Below are positions 1 to 11,202 of a stretch of 64,000 nucleotides of DNA, one piece after another. Location of the stretch: contig QLIY01000230.1 in NCBI GenBank assembly GCA_003260075.1, positions 62,001 to 126,000 on the forward strand, read 5' to 3'. This stretch comes from Phallusia mammillata. Its lineage: Eukaryota > Chordata > Ascidiacea > Phlebobranchia > Ascidiidae. The notes beneath the pieces were generated by a model. It was not told the origin of the DNA, searched no databases, and saw nothing but the letters and a program-made list of their open reading frames with translations. Position 1 is the first letter of the stretch. Each line of letters opens with the position of its first letter. The position numbers were made by a program, and so were the translations under genes.

Positions 1-676
1 GCTGTTTAATTGTGGTTTAAAACAGTTGTGCAGTTTTAGCATCCCTTGAACAGTAGCAACATATTATTCTAGATGCAGGTATTTGTCACAAATTTAGCAA
101 CATATTTTCCTCAGAAAAGTACTCAATTTCAATTTTTGGTAGGAAAACGAAATGTCTGGTCATTGCAAAAAAATAATAATAATGATTGTGCAAAAATGAA
201 TGGTTTTGCGTTTTTGAAGCTAAAGCAGAATTTCTGATCTATTTTTATTGCTGTTCCTAAACATAAGGCAAGAACAGCATGCTTTTACAACAATGGTTCT
301 TAACCTTTCATAGCCCCTTTTGCAACACTCCCCCCGCTCACCACCCAAAAATTTAGATGGTAAACTTAAAAAAGTCTAACAGTTTTTTTGGAAATTGTCA
401 TTAAATCAGGTAATTGAACATACACTCCTTATTCAACCAATTTAAAAAGCAAAACGTTTGTTAACATCAATAGTAAAGGGATATATGACCATCTTAATAG
501 GCCATGGTGCCTATTTGAACCCTTTGCAACTTGGCATTATTCTTCAGACTTTAGAATCTCACAATTTTTTTATTACTTGCACTAACTTAGAAAAGTTCTT
601 GTTGTTATATGTCATTGTTCAGTGTAGTCTTCCCTTTTATTGCAAACTGTAACAAAGCATGTGTTGTGTTGTGTAG
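1..676 (+). other. TRPM intron (upstream exons outside window)
   Basis: No exon with a TRPM reading was found here. The acceptor at 675-676 opens the S5 exon. Around 294-312 lies an end-like motif (aatggttcttaacc) shared with hAT-type elements elsewhere in the window. Confidence 0.6.
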
Positions 677-2081
677 TGTGAACAAGCATCTTGGTCCTTA
701 TGTGATGATGATGGGAAAAATGATGGTTGACTTAGGAACGTTCATCATTCTTCTTGCTGTTGTGCTCATAAGTTTCGGTGTTTCCAGACAGGTACATGTT
801 AAATGTCAGCACAAAAACCTTGTTTTGTGCCCCAGTAAAATGTTACACTTTGTTGTAACGAGGTGTTGTTACATTTTTTTAAAGTAATGGACCAGGCGTT
901 TCAGATTTCATGTAATCTGTAATGCTAGGCCTAATGAAGTATTTGCACTTTGGGCCTATTATAGGACTTGTACTTAGGACCTTTGATAAATTTTTGAGTG
1001 TTGTTCAGGCCATCTTGCATCCAAACCAAAATGCCTCGTGGACTTTGCTTAAGGATTCGGTGCTGGAGCCATATTTTATGCTGTACGGAGAAGTGTACGC
1101 TGGAACCATCGACCGTAAGTTTAAATGCGAATAAAACAGCGTGAGAATTAGCTGGACAAAATATATATCCTTTCCCTGTATTACGAGCTGGCACTTATAT
1201 AAATAAATTATCCAGAAGAGACTCAAGCGCCGTTCTTTACCTGATTTCGTCTAAATTTAAATCCAGAGTTTATAAACCTATAGTTGAGTAAGGTTCGGTG
1301 TGCCTGTAGAAGTTAAAAAGCACTGCTTAAATGTGCATGTGTGTGTATATCTTTCGTAAATGTTTTTTTTCCATTTAGTTAAATTAATTATGCCAATAGG
1401 ATAAAAAGTAGGTAACGCAAAAGGGGTTCAGTTTTTTTAAAATCTTTGTGTTAAAATGCTCTGTTTTTTTAGCTTGCCATGGAGACGACCCGAGTTTGTG
1501 CGTTGTTGGCTCCTGGATCGCACCAACGTTCATGACCATCTACTTGTTGGTCGCCAACATTCTGCTATTGAACCTGCTAATCGCCGTTTTCAAGTAAGTT
1601 TGCATTTACTACAGCTACTCAGAATTTCGCCGTTTTCGCAGCTGTAGCAATTCAAATATGTCGCAGCTTATTCATTGTGTCTGCGTTGTAAAAACTGGGT
1701 TTGTATTGCCATAAAATTCTAGTCACCAGCACCGTACGCACAATGCAAGGAACGATTTTCCTCGGGCAAAGGAGTGTCTGTTTCTTACAATAATTACTGT
1801 CTGCGGAATACAAATGTAAATGGTCGTTAAATTCGCCCATTATGTTGCCAATATACGTTACACCAGCAACAGCTGCGAATCGTCTGTTTTGTAGCTCGAA
1901 TAGGCAAGGTTGCTATTCCAGTGACGTTTGAGAACAAATACAGAAACGTCATCTGCATAAAATGGTTCCTGTAGTGTGTTTGTTTTATGCTACCGCATTT
2001 TTAGTCTAAAGCAGGGGTCCGCAAATAGTGGGTAGACCTTCCAGTCTGGGTCGCAAAATATTTTAAATTTTCCATGAATAT

Positions 2082-2165
<84 letters not shown>

Positions 2166-5100
2166 AATTATTATTACATTGTTACATATGACTACGTAAC
2201 TGTTACATACAGTCTATGTAACAATGCAATAAGTTAAGTGTACCTCCGCAAGCAGTCGGAGGTACACTTTTTAAAAAGCAAAATTTTTAAAACGCAGTAT
2301 TATTCTCAAAAGGATAATTGCCAAATTATAATTTATCATTTTGCAAGGAGAAAATACTTAATTTTTTTTACTGTTTGTTAAAGGAAAACCACTTATCTTT
2401 TGAGACATTATGGAAAATTGAAAAAAAATGTTGAAATTGCGGCACAATTAGGCCCTATGTGTAGTCAAACACGAATAAAGCCCAAACCGTTTTACAACAT
2501 TTACAAAACACATGCAAATAACAAAAGTAATTTTCTTCCAAGATTGTGATTGATGTTGTATTGTTTCTGCGGTGCTTGGTAGAACTCCCCATGAACCGGC
2601 AATGTACTCAGTGTTACTTTATCATACTCACACAAAAATACTTTAACAAAGGCGTTGATTTCATTTACTCAGCAACACCTATGCAAGAGTGAAGAGCTAC
2701 TCGGACAAGATCTGGAAATTTCAGCGTTATCTCACTATCGTTGAGTTCGAGCTTCGTCCGGTGCTTCCCCCTCCCCTTATACTTCTCAGTTACGTTGTCA
2801 TGATCCTGCAGCGTCTTTGCAAAAAACGCAAGAACGTTACTTCAGATCGAGGGCTCAGTAAGTACTATAGGCCCAGATCAATGGTTCTTAACCGTTTTTA
2901 TTAACGTTTTCCCGGAGAACGACTCCAGTAACTGATTTTTTGAGTCTGATTGGATACAACTGTCCAATGTCCATGTATCGTATTTCAGAACTATTTCTGG
3001 ATGAAGATGACGTTGAAAAGTTACATGACTTCGAAGAAGAATGTGTAGACGAATTTGGGGGGGGGGGACCGGCAATGTACTCAGTGTTAGTTAATCATAC
3101 TCACCCAAAAACACTTAACAAAGGCGTTGATTTCATTTACTCAGCAACACCTACGCAAGAGTGAAGAGCTATTCGGACAAGATCTGGAAGTTTCAGCGTT
3201 ATCTCACCATCGTTGAGTTCGAGCTTCGTCCGGTGCTTCCCCCTCCTCTTATACTTCTCAGTTACGTTGTCATGATCCTACAGCGTCTGTGTAAGAAACG
3301 CAAGAACGTTACTTCAGATCGAGGGCTCAGTGAGTACTATAGGCCCAGATAAGTGGTTCTTAACCTTTTTGTTATCGTTACAACTACTTTGCGGAACTAA
3401 AAAATGATCGTGTATTTGTTTCCTGAAAAATGTCGAATTACTCCTTTGTAGGTAAATATCTACTGGGTAAAAGCCACTAGCCTAGATGAACTTTTTTTCA
3501 TTTTGCAGTATATTTACAAACCGTTTTTAATTAACATTTTGTTACAGATTTCTGACCTTCGTCTTTACAAAATAAAAAAATCGTTAAAAATATCATTTTT
3601 ACTTTGTTTCCGTCGTTTTTGATCATTTCCAATCAAACTGCATTTCACACACTTCCTTCTAAAATAAATGAAACAATATTACCGACTTCGATTGAATACA
3701 ACCGCTCTTGTGTCAATTTTCAGAACTATTTCTCGATGAAGAGGACGTTGAAAAGTTACATGACTTCGAAGAAGAATGTGTAGACGAATTTTTCCGTGGT
3801 AACAATATCTCAACGTTGGGTGAAAGCATTCACAATGACAAACAGAAGTCAGACGAAAAGTAAGTCTTTGTTGTTGTTTTTGTCATTTTATCTCGATAAG
3901 CACCAACATATTTTTGTACCATGGTTAGTTTTCATAGAAACAAAAAAACGATGTCAAAACTTTGAACATGCGGCGTTGGATTAAAATTAATCACTGTACC
4001 CATTAACATAATGGTCGATATTTAGGATATAATAAGTGTTAAAAGGAGAATATGTTTTTCAACACCCTAAGTTGCCAGCAGTGATTTTTTAACTTGGTTC
4101 GACAGGCGTCCTCAAAATTATAAACATTCAAACGTTGTTGGTTTAGAAAGTGAAATAGGGGATAGGCCAATGGTTATAAATTTACGTTTACAAAACTTAC
4201 ATTTATATGGAGACTTTATGGCTGATACAAACACCTTCATTTTACAATCTATTTCAGTTCCGCAAAATTTAGACTATTCAACTTTCCAATCTTGTACAGG
4301 GAAAGCGGAATTTCGTTTAAATGATGGCATTTTTTTCTACAGACTGTTGCCCCTCGAGAGATTACTTGATACGATGGAAGATATGTGTGAGCGGGAAATA
4401 CTTCTTACCAATCAAATCGACGATCTTAACGAAAGACTTGCTCACCTGGAAGACATTAATATCAAGGTAGACGATTTAAATCCCTCCAGTACGAGTTTTT
4501 TAGTCGACTCATACTGTTTTGTCCGTATTTTTTTTCTGTCTAAATCTGGTTTGTTCCAACCATTTGGTCACAGAAGAGTATTCAAATTTGCAAACGTGTT
4601 AGTTGGTTATCCGAATTTGATCCTCTAAAAGTCTAAAAGATTGATCTCAGGTCCCTAAAACATGACACAGAATCAAGTATCCCATCGTTCGTTATCGCAC
4701 ATTGCTTTTTTTGCTGCTTAGTGCTGGATCAAAAATTGCTGAACATCGTATGCACAATGATATGCATAAATTTCAAGGCGTTTCAGTACTGAATGGCAAA
4801 TGCATAAAGACGTCTATAGCAAATAATGTAACAACGGGCGTGCACAAAATTGGAATTATTTTTGTTTTGGTTTAAATAACAAAGCGATAGTGCTTCGATT
4901 TCATAATCAGTCAACAAAAACTGTTGTGTAATCAGTGATCGTCGACATAAAATGCATTTACTATTGTATGGAAAGATCCTGTATAAAATATGATATTTTT
5001 AGTTGTTGGGTCGCCACATCAGCGGGGGGGGGGATCATATCCTGTATAAAATATGATATTTTTAGTTGTTGGGTCGCCACATCAGCGGATCATCGGCTAA

Positions 5101-8100
5101 TCTCCGATCTCGTCAAAACACAGGAAGGACAGAATCTTTATCCGAAACCGACCGCTATCTTCCAGCTCCGTCAGAACTAGGTAACAAAAATGTTGCATTA
5201 TTTCATAATTCAGTATTATCCATTTTGCCTTGTCAACTATTGATAGGAAATTTTATAAATATTAGCAATTTAAACAATTTCAATTCTTGGCCCTAAGGCC
5301 CACACTGGTTAATTGCTCGCACGCACGATCGCTCGCTTGGCTTGGAATTGCGTCGGCGTTGACCACATTGTCTACTTCATGCTTGGTTGACTGCTAACAT
5401 TTTGTCAAGACTAAATGATATGAAATCCCGCATAAGATTATTAAACATAACGTTTCCTGAATAATATTTGCTTTATTACTCATTTCTATATATTTGCTGA
5501 TCTGTGATTACTAGCTGGCACAACGTAACGAGTTTAAACATTATCTGGTATTTATGTAACATCGTTTGGGATACACAAAATATATCAAAGAACATATATA
5601 TGCAGTTTTACTAACATAAACACCATGTGGCTCAACCCCTGCATGGCAAATTCGTTCNTCAACCCCTGCATAGCAAATTCGTTCACTTTTGCCTGCACGC
5701 GCTGCCCGAACAATGGATTTTCAATTCGGCTGCGAGCGACGCACGCAGCGTGAGATCAAGCTCGCGCCGCCTGCGGACAAAACATTAATAAACAAAGATC
5801 GTGCGAGCAGTGTGGATGGGGCCTAAGAGATGATTATGTAGCCCAGCTTTTTTCAGTTATGTTTTAGTCTAAATGCCCGTTTAAAGCAGTATTAAATATA
5901 TTTCATTTCAAAAAATATTGTTAATCAACTTATTCAATACATTCTTGTTGTGAATTAAACAATTTCGTTACTTAGGACCTCTGCCTGAAACAAGCGCAGC
6001 ACGAGCTTGGATGTCATTACGTCATCGCTCAAGAATACGTCAAGACTCGGAAATGAGTTCAGCGAGCGACTGGCATCCCATCAACTTCGGCAACTCCAGG
6101 TTCGTAAGTCTTTCGTAGGTGAACATAAGACTGTATGAAAGACGGCATTTTCCACCAGAGTATGTAAACTGGTTTCTAAAAACCGTGCTTATACAGAAAT
6201 CGTCCTGAACCAATCGGCCCTCATTATTGATGATACCAGTTGTGGATAATGTATACTAAACTAAAGCTTTCAGATCCTTAAATTAATCTGTGTTTTTTTG
6301 TCAGAATCAGATTTAAGTGTATACTGAAAATTTCAGTTTAGTATAAACCAGCGGTTCTGAAACTGGGGTCCGCGAGGTAATTTGGGGGGACCCCGAAAAG
6401 GTTGAAGTACTTCTACAATCTTATTTGGAGTCAAATAATTTGTTATTTGTGCCACTGAATCAGTTCAAATCAAAGTAGAATTGAGAATCGACTGTCCATC
6501 CATTGCAAAACAATAGCATTTATTGCATGATAACTAACAAAAAAATTGTTCGCGCACAATCGTAATGTTTTTGTCTTGTCTGTGATGTCACAACCAGTTT
6601 TTGGATCGTTGTTATGCGCATTTTTTCATAACCAGGTAAAATCCTGCAATCAACTTTCGTTTTTCTGAAATACACATTCAGGCTGCCGCGAGCCCTCGAA
6701 ACCCCCCCCCCGACCGTTTTGAAAAAAATATGAAAAAGTTTGAGAACCACTGGTATAAACGCTTTTTTTATTTGAATTGGGATAAGGACATAACGGTTAT
6801 TTTTTACGTGGTTTAGAACACGGAGCTGCGACAAAAGCAAGACGTCAATTTTACCGGAATTGGAAAAACCTTTGCGAAGAACCAATTCCACAGGTCAGTT
6901 ATGTTGCGCAGTTTTTTAAAACGTTTACAAAGTCGTGTGAAATGTTTGATTGTTGCAACAGAACATAAGTTTTTGTCCCGCCCTGAAAGATTTTCAACAT
7001 TTTACTTTCGTACAAATCAGAATTCTTGTTTTTTCTAGTGGTTGGTGAAGTTTTTATTTTATTGCCATTGTCGATCCATTTTTATTTAATATAAAGAAAA
7101 ATTGAATCATAACACTGAAACTTTGGACAATATCGCATGTAATATCACTAGTGCTACAAAAATGTTTGTGCCATCTTTAACAGAAACGTTTAAATAACTA
7201 AGTATGATTATTGGCAACCACATATGGGATTTGAATTAATTTTGTATCAAATAATTTTAACAAAAACATCTTGCTAATTAAAAAAACTAAACAATTTTTT
7301 AAACAAAAACACCTTGCTAAAACCCCCCCCCCAGAAACGTTTAAATAACTAAGTATGATTATTGGCAACCACATATGGGACTTTGAATTAATTTTGTATC
7401 CAATTTTTTTAAACAAAAACACCTTGCTAAAGCCCAGATATTAACGAAATATTCTGTAGGCGTGTTGGCCGACAATAAATCAGACAATCTGCTGCAAGTT
7501 CCAAGCGATCGGTCCAAGTTTGGTTTCACCACACAAATGTCAATGCCCGATGACGAACTGAAGTCTCTCTCGTGTCAGGATATTATGCTGGCAAGCTCTG
7601 AACACAGGATGAAGTTTATGCCTGCTTCTGGCACTGACAGAGATGGAAACGATCAGGCTGCTCCAATTGGCCAAAGGTAAGTTGTTTTGTTTAGTGTTAA
7701 CCACCACCCCTTAAAATCGCTTCACTTGTCGAAATCGTAATCGGTCGACCGACGTCATTTACTTGTGACGTTGCGCATGGGCTTGTGCCAAACTGGTGAC
7801 CGATCAAAAAATGGATGTTTTGAAACGAATCGTGTGTTGTTAATGTAAACCAGTCGCACTGCAAAACACATTTTCGAATGTATATGCTGAACAAGACACA
7901 AAAGACTTATTAGTTGTGTAGAGACAACATATGTTAGACATTAAGTTCAAAGAATAAAAAGTTTGGTTTTAGAGATTTCTCAATAAAAATCGACCGACTT
8001 TATAGTTTCATACAGTTAAACATACTGCTTAAATACTTGACATAAGTGGTTTCAATAAACTCTTGTTTTTTAACTACGTTGTTGTTGTCAAAAATTGCAT

Positions 8101-10315
8101 GCTTTTACCCTTAAACATTGTTTCACACTAGGAGCGGGTCGTCACTACACCGTCACGTCGCCATCGACGAAGACGTGACTCAGCAGAGATATGATGACGC
8201 AGCAAGTCAGTGTAGCGGCGTTTGGTTGTCAGATCCAGCTCCAAAGGACACGCCACCCCCACAAAGGACTACACGGCGATCGAACGAAATCACACCCCCA
8301 AGAAGTAGTTTATCGTGTTTTGAACTCAGTCCCGTGTCTGAAGGTGCAGGGAAATCTCACTTTGAAAACAAGACCATTGCGACCGAATTGCCGCTGTTGA
8401 ACGGACTAACAGACGTCGCGACAAGCTCGGTGTCGAAGAATAACCGCCCAAAGCTATCACTTACTTCTAATGCAAGCTTTGGTACGTATATTTCAAGCGA
8501 CAATGCTGAAAGGTGCCAAAACTGTTTCACCCCTTTGCAGGAATTGATGGTAAAGTTAAGTTTGTTTCACATGCTGAAAATTTACCCCAAAATTTGTTTA
8601 ACATTCTTATTTTCCAAATAACCCAATTTTACTTATGTTTATTTACCCCTATGCATGTCAAAGGAGTAGACTTATTCCTGGTTGGAAAAATCTTGGATTT
8701 TCTATTGGTTGTGGCGTAACAGACATATGTAGTTTATTCTTATCTTCAAAAACTAAAATGTTTTAACACACCAAGTAAAGACTTAAAAAATAACTTAATT
8801 AAAAAGCTGCCAGAGAGCTGGTACATAAAAAGTACATAATACTGGCATTTTAACAAATAGCTGTCGTTATAAAAAAAAAACGTCTGCCTTCACTAAATAC
8901 AAGTTTTAATGTCATGATTTTATAATCTTTTCTTCTTATTAAATCTTGTTTTATAAATCTTAACGTTATATTTACAAAACATCAACTGCCTAAAACAATG
9001 CCACCCAGCGCAACTTATATGTTGATAACAACTGAAAGAAACTATGCGTAAAGCCCAATATTTTTCCTTCAGACAAATCGTCCAGCATGAAGAAGCGATA
9101 CAATGCAACACCAACTCTCAGCATACGACCTTCCCCCGGCTTGCCCAGGCCCCACTATAAAAGCATCACAGACACAATTGACACTTCAAGGTGGCATGAA
9201 ATCTATGCACCTCTAGCCCCACAAACCCCATTTGACTGCTGGTGGAAGGTAAAAGCTAGATTTAAATACTGGGTCTTAGATTTGAATGGAAAATCAAATC
9301 AGCAAACGGATTTTTTTGAAGTTGCCGATATTTCGATTTTTTAGCATATCATTACAATAAACCCATCCATCGCTGCTTCTTGTGACAAAAACAAACAAAG
9401 ATTGGGATAATTATGTACGCTTGCGGCCTGGCTCGCAAAAACCAGCGCTAAATCACATACACACTTTAAAACTGTTTAGCCGTCCATCGATTTTGTTTTA
9501 ACGTTTGAATTTTTCCCGCCTCGCAGGAGCCTGATTTCGACAGCACTAAGCCAATCCGCTACAGCGATCAAACTTCGCTCAGTGAATGGGAGGATTGTGA
9601 GCTGGACAATAGCAGAAGAAAGTAAGTTGTATTGCGACTTTTTGGTTATAATAACTTAACCCCCTTTAGAATACCGTAACAGTCTTTCCGAATTACACTT
9701 ATGAGAGATGTAGTAATAATACTTCTGTAGGCCAGCTTGTCTGTTGAGCATGTGTATGAATTTAAAAAGCTTTGGGATCCATAAATTTTAGTTAACCCAT
9801 CAAATCCATTTGGTTACAACTTGCATAAACGTTTGTGACTAAATCCACGATTTTAGATTTTACTCTTTCATTAAACCTCTTGGACTGAACCAAAGAAAAA
9901 AATCCCAAAATTGATTGAAAAACACTGTAAAATTTCTTGTAAAAATAGATGAACACTGTGAAAATAGGTTTGGTTTGATCTTAAATGTTGAGATGTACAG
10001 GCTCTTACTAGGTATATATGAAAAAAATCAACACCAATTCTTTCTTACAGGAGCAAGAAACATATGAACAAGCATAAGAAGCACATGCACCGAAAACGTG
10101 ACAAGCTTGTCATTGCAGAGTTAGAGGAAGACCCTAGTGTCTCAAAATCGGTTCCTACAACTCCCAGGATGGGCCGTAATGTGAACAACAATGCAACAGA
10201 CCCCCTGTGTTCCACTGCCACTTTTCCACGCTCACGATCTCACACTCACTCATTGCGCAAGTCTTATTCCCAGACCAGCTGTGTTGATAGCCTTCGACTG
10301 CTGCCCGACGACTAG
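677..10315 (+). CDS. TRPM-family cation channel, 3' part of gene (14 exons seen)
   Basis: This encodes the pore and cytoplasmic tail of a plasma-membrane TRPM channel. Exons read from splice sites and frame: 677-791, 1009-1114, 1473-1593, 2673-2857, 3724-3859, 4343-4466, 5066-5180, 5976-6099, 6817-6893, 7460-7676, 8132-8481, 9073-9248, 9527-9621, 10051-10315 (TAG stop). The first gives S5 ([15 protein letters not shown]). The second gives the pore region with [10 protein letters not shown]. The third gives S6 ([17 protein letters not shown]). The fourth carries the TRP-box-like motif [13 protein letters not shown] and RPVLPPPLI. The exon at 4343 is a heptad-rich coiled coil. The tail is Ser/Arg-rich and ends SLRLLPDD. 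No alpha-kinase follows, so it resembles the TRPM1/3 type more than TRPM6/7. The N-terminal half lies left of the window. Exon 2673-2857 is present twice (also 3145-3329) because of an assembly join. Family assignment is firm; the subtype is inferred. Confidence 0.93.
2082..2164. repeat. 83-nt poly-G tract (probable sized gap) in TRPM intron
   Basis: This is an uninterrupted run of G inside the intron 1594-2672. It follows a sequence resembling a hAT end (gcaggggtccgcaaat, near 2012) and precedes two inverted repeats. The flanks are not duplicated. It probably stands for unsequenced bases. Confidence 0.7.
2168..2269. repeat. Two adjacent inverted repeats (hairpins)
   Basis: The first is an imperfect inverted pair of about 18 nt (attgttacata near 2177 against tatgtaacaat near 2214). 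The second is a perfect 13-bp stem, AAGTGTACCTCCG (2236-2248) with CGGAGGTACACTT (2257-2269), and an 8-nt loop. No coding frame crosses them. They may be the remains of a palindromic MITE cut by the gap at 2082-2164. Confidence 0.65.
2989..3056 (+). pseudogene. Truncated duplicate of a TRPM exon at an assembly join
   Basis: This repeats the first half of TRPM exon 3724-3859 ([17 protein letters not shown]) and stops in an 11-G run at 3057-3067. After the run the sequence jumps back to the intron before the previous exon. Read as one haplotype ending at a gap, not as a real broken exon. Confidence 0.75.
3145..3329 (+). repeat. Second copy of the TRP-box exon of TRPM
   Basis: This exon-sized copy of 2673-2857 has the same acceptor, the same protein and a donor changed from gtaagt to gtgagt. 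Differences are mostly synonymous. The intron after this copy is about 390 bp, against 131 bp after the first. The G-run between the copies suggests allelic copies laid in series. Tandem exon duplication is the alternative. Confidence 0.7.
5290..5826. mobile_element. MITE-like element in TRPM intron
   Basis: The left end (ggcccacactggttaattgctcgcac) and right end (gtgcgagcagtgtggatggggcc) are imperfect inverted repeats. The centre is GC-rich, unlike the intron around it. An internal direct repeat near 5633-5685 is interrupted by a single n. The target duplication is unclear (possibly cctaag), so the superfamily is not assigned. Confidence 0.55.
6349..6752. mobile_element. hAT-type MITE with 8-bp target-site duplication
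   Basis: The terminal repeats are CAGCGGTTCTGAAACT on the left and the reverse complement of CAGTGGTTCTCAAACT on the right. A perfect 8-bp duplication, gtataaac, sits at 6341-6348 and 6753-6760. The length is about 404 bp and there is no transposase frame. A 10-C run at 6702-6711 lies inside. It sits in the TRPM intron between exons 5976-6099 and 6817-6893. The CAGTGGTTCTCAAACT end and 8-bp duplication are typical of hAT/Charlie-like elements. Confidence 0.88.
7182..7433. repeat. Intron segment present twice around a 10-C run
   Basis: The stretch 7182-7322 is repeated with small changes from 7333. The copies are separated by ten C at 7323-7332. This is the serial-haplotype pattern seen across the window. 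Confidence 0.75.
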
Positions 10316-10396
10316 AGATTCTTTTTTAATACTGTTTTACATACGTATATACACACATCACACTAGTATTTTTTCACTATTATGCCTGTCACACAT

Positions 10397-10477
<81 letters not shown>

Positions 10478-11202
10478 TTTGTTTTTTAATTAATACCAAA
10501 ATTTGGAAATGGTTGACTGCCCAAAGCATGTTGGAAAATCAATTTATGACATGTATGTTGCAATTGATGGATTGGGCTATGTTTGCAACATGTACTACTT
10601 TGAGTTTTTTTCTAGTCTTGAGGTTTAAATACATGCTTCAGCTTGTACTTGCTTTTCATAAAATGAAAACGCTTTTAATAATTTTTCGCTTCTAACCTAA
10701 ATTAATTATCGTACTTGCCATGACATTTTGCACCCACTCTTGGACATTTTAATGGCACCACAAATCTTGTCATACTGCAACACTATTTTGAAATGACTAG
10801 TTAATTATATTTTAGGCCAACTTACCCCAGTTGCTAACAAAGGACTTAAAAATAAAATTCCTCCTATGCAACATATATTTTTAAGCTTTCCTTTAATGAA
10901 ATATTATAAACTTGTACAATTGGGTTACAATAGTAAACTATTGCTGGGAACACTAAGCTAAAGCATGTTGTTCTATCATCTCAACACATTTTATGTAATC
11001 AACTCATTTGTTGTGTCTCACAGCATTTTTGCTGCCCATTTCTTGTCACTGAATGAACTGCGAATTAGAAAATTACCTTTATGCCAGACTGTGATGTCTC
11101 TCTATAAAATGCTTCTTGCACAAACCACATGTATAACCCAACTCTGTTGCCACACCCTTGTTTCTTTTATTAATTGCGGTGTCAATAAAAATGAAAAAAA
11201 AA
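10316..11202. other. Convergent 3' regions of TRPM and SNAPC3
   Basis: This holds the TRPM 3' UTR, an 80-nt poly-C tract (10398-10477), and AATAAA signals on the + strand at 10851-10856 and 11184-11189. The reverse-strand signal for SNAPC3 (TTTATT read on +) is at 11166-11171. The two transcripts may therefore end within or across each other. No other gene is seen. Confidence 0.6.
10398..10477. repeat. 80-nt poly-C tract in TRPM 3' UTR
   Basis: A pure C run with no flanking duplication. It is probably a sized gap written as C. The proline-rich frame it creates is not a gene. Confidence 0.7.

Noticed and set aside
3145..3329. Mutually exclusive TRPM exons
   Set aside because: The peptides are essentially the same and the copies sit across a G run, so assembly duplication is more likely.
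4170..4342. Open frame upstream of the TRPM coiled-coil exon
   Set aside because: The acceptor at 4341-4342 and the phase show that this part is intron.
10191..10493. Proline-rich open frame across the C tract (also 31041-31391, 40861-41079 and the glycine frames opposite)
   Set aside because: The frame exists only because a homopolymer is open in every register. The tract is probably a gap.
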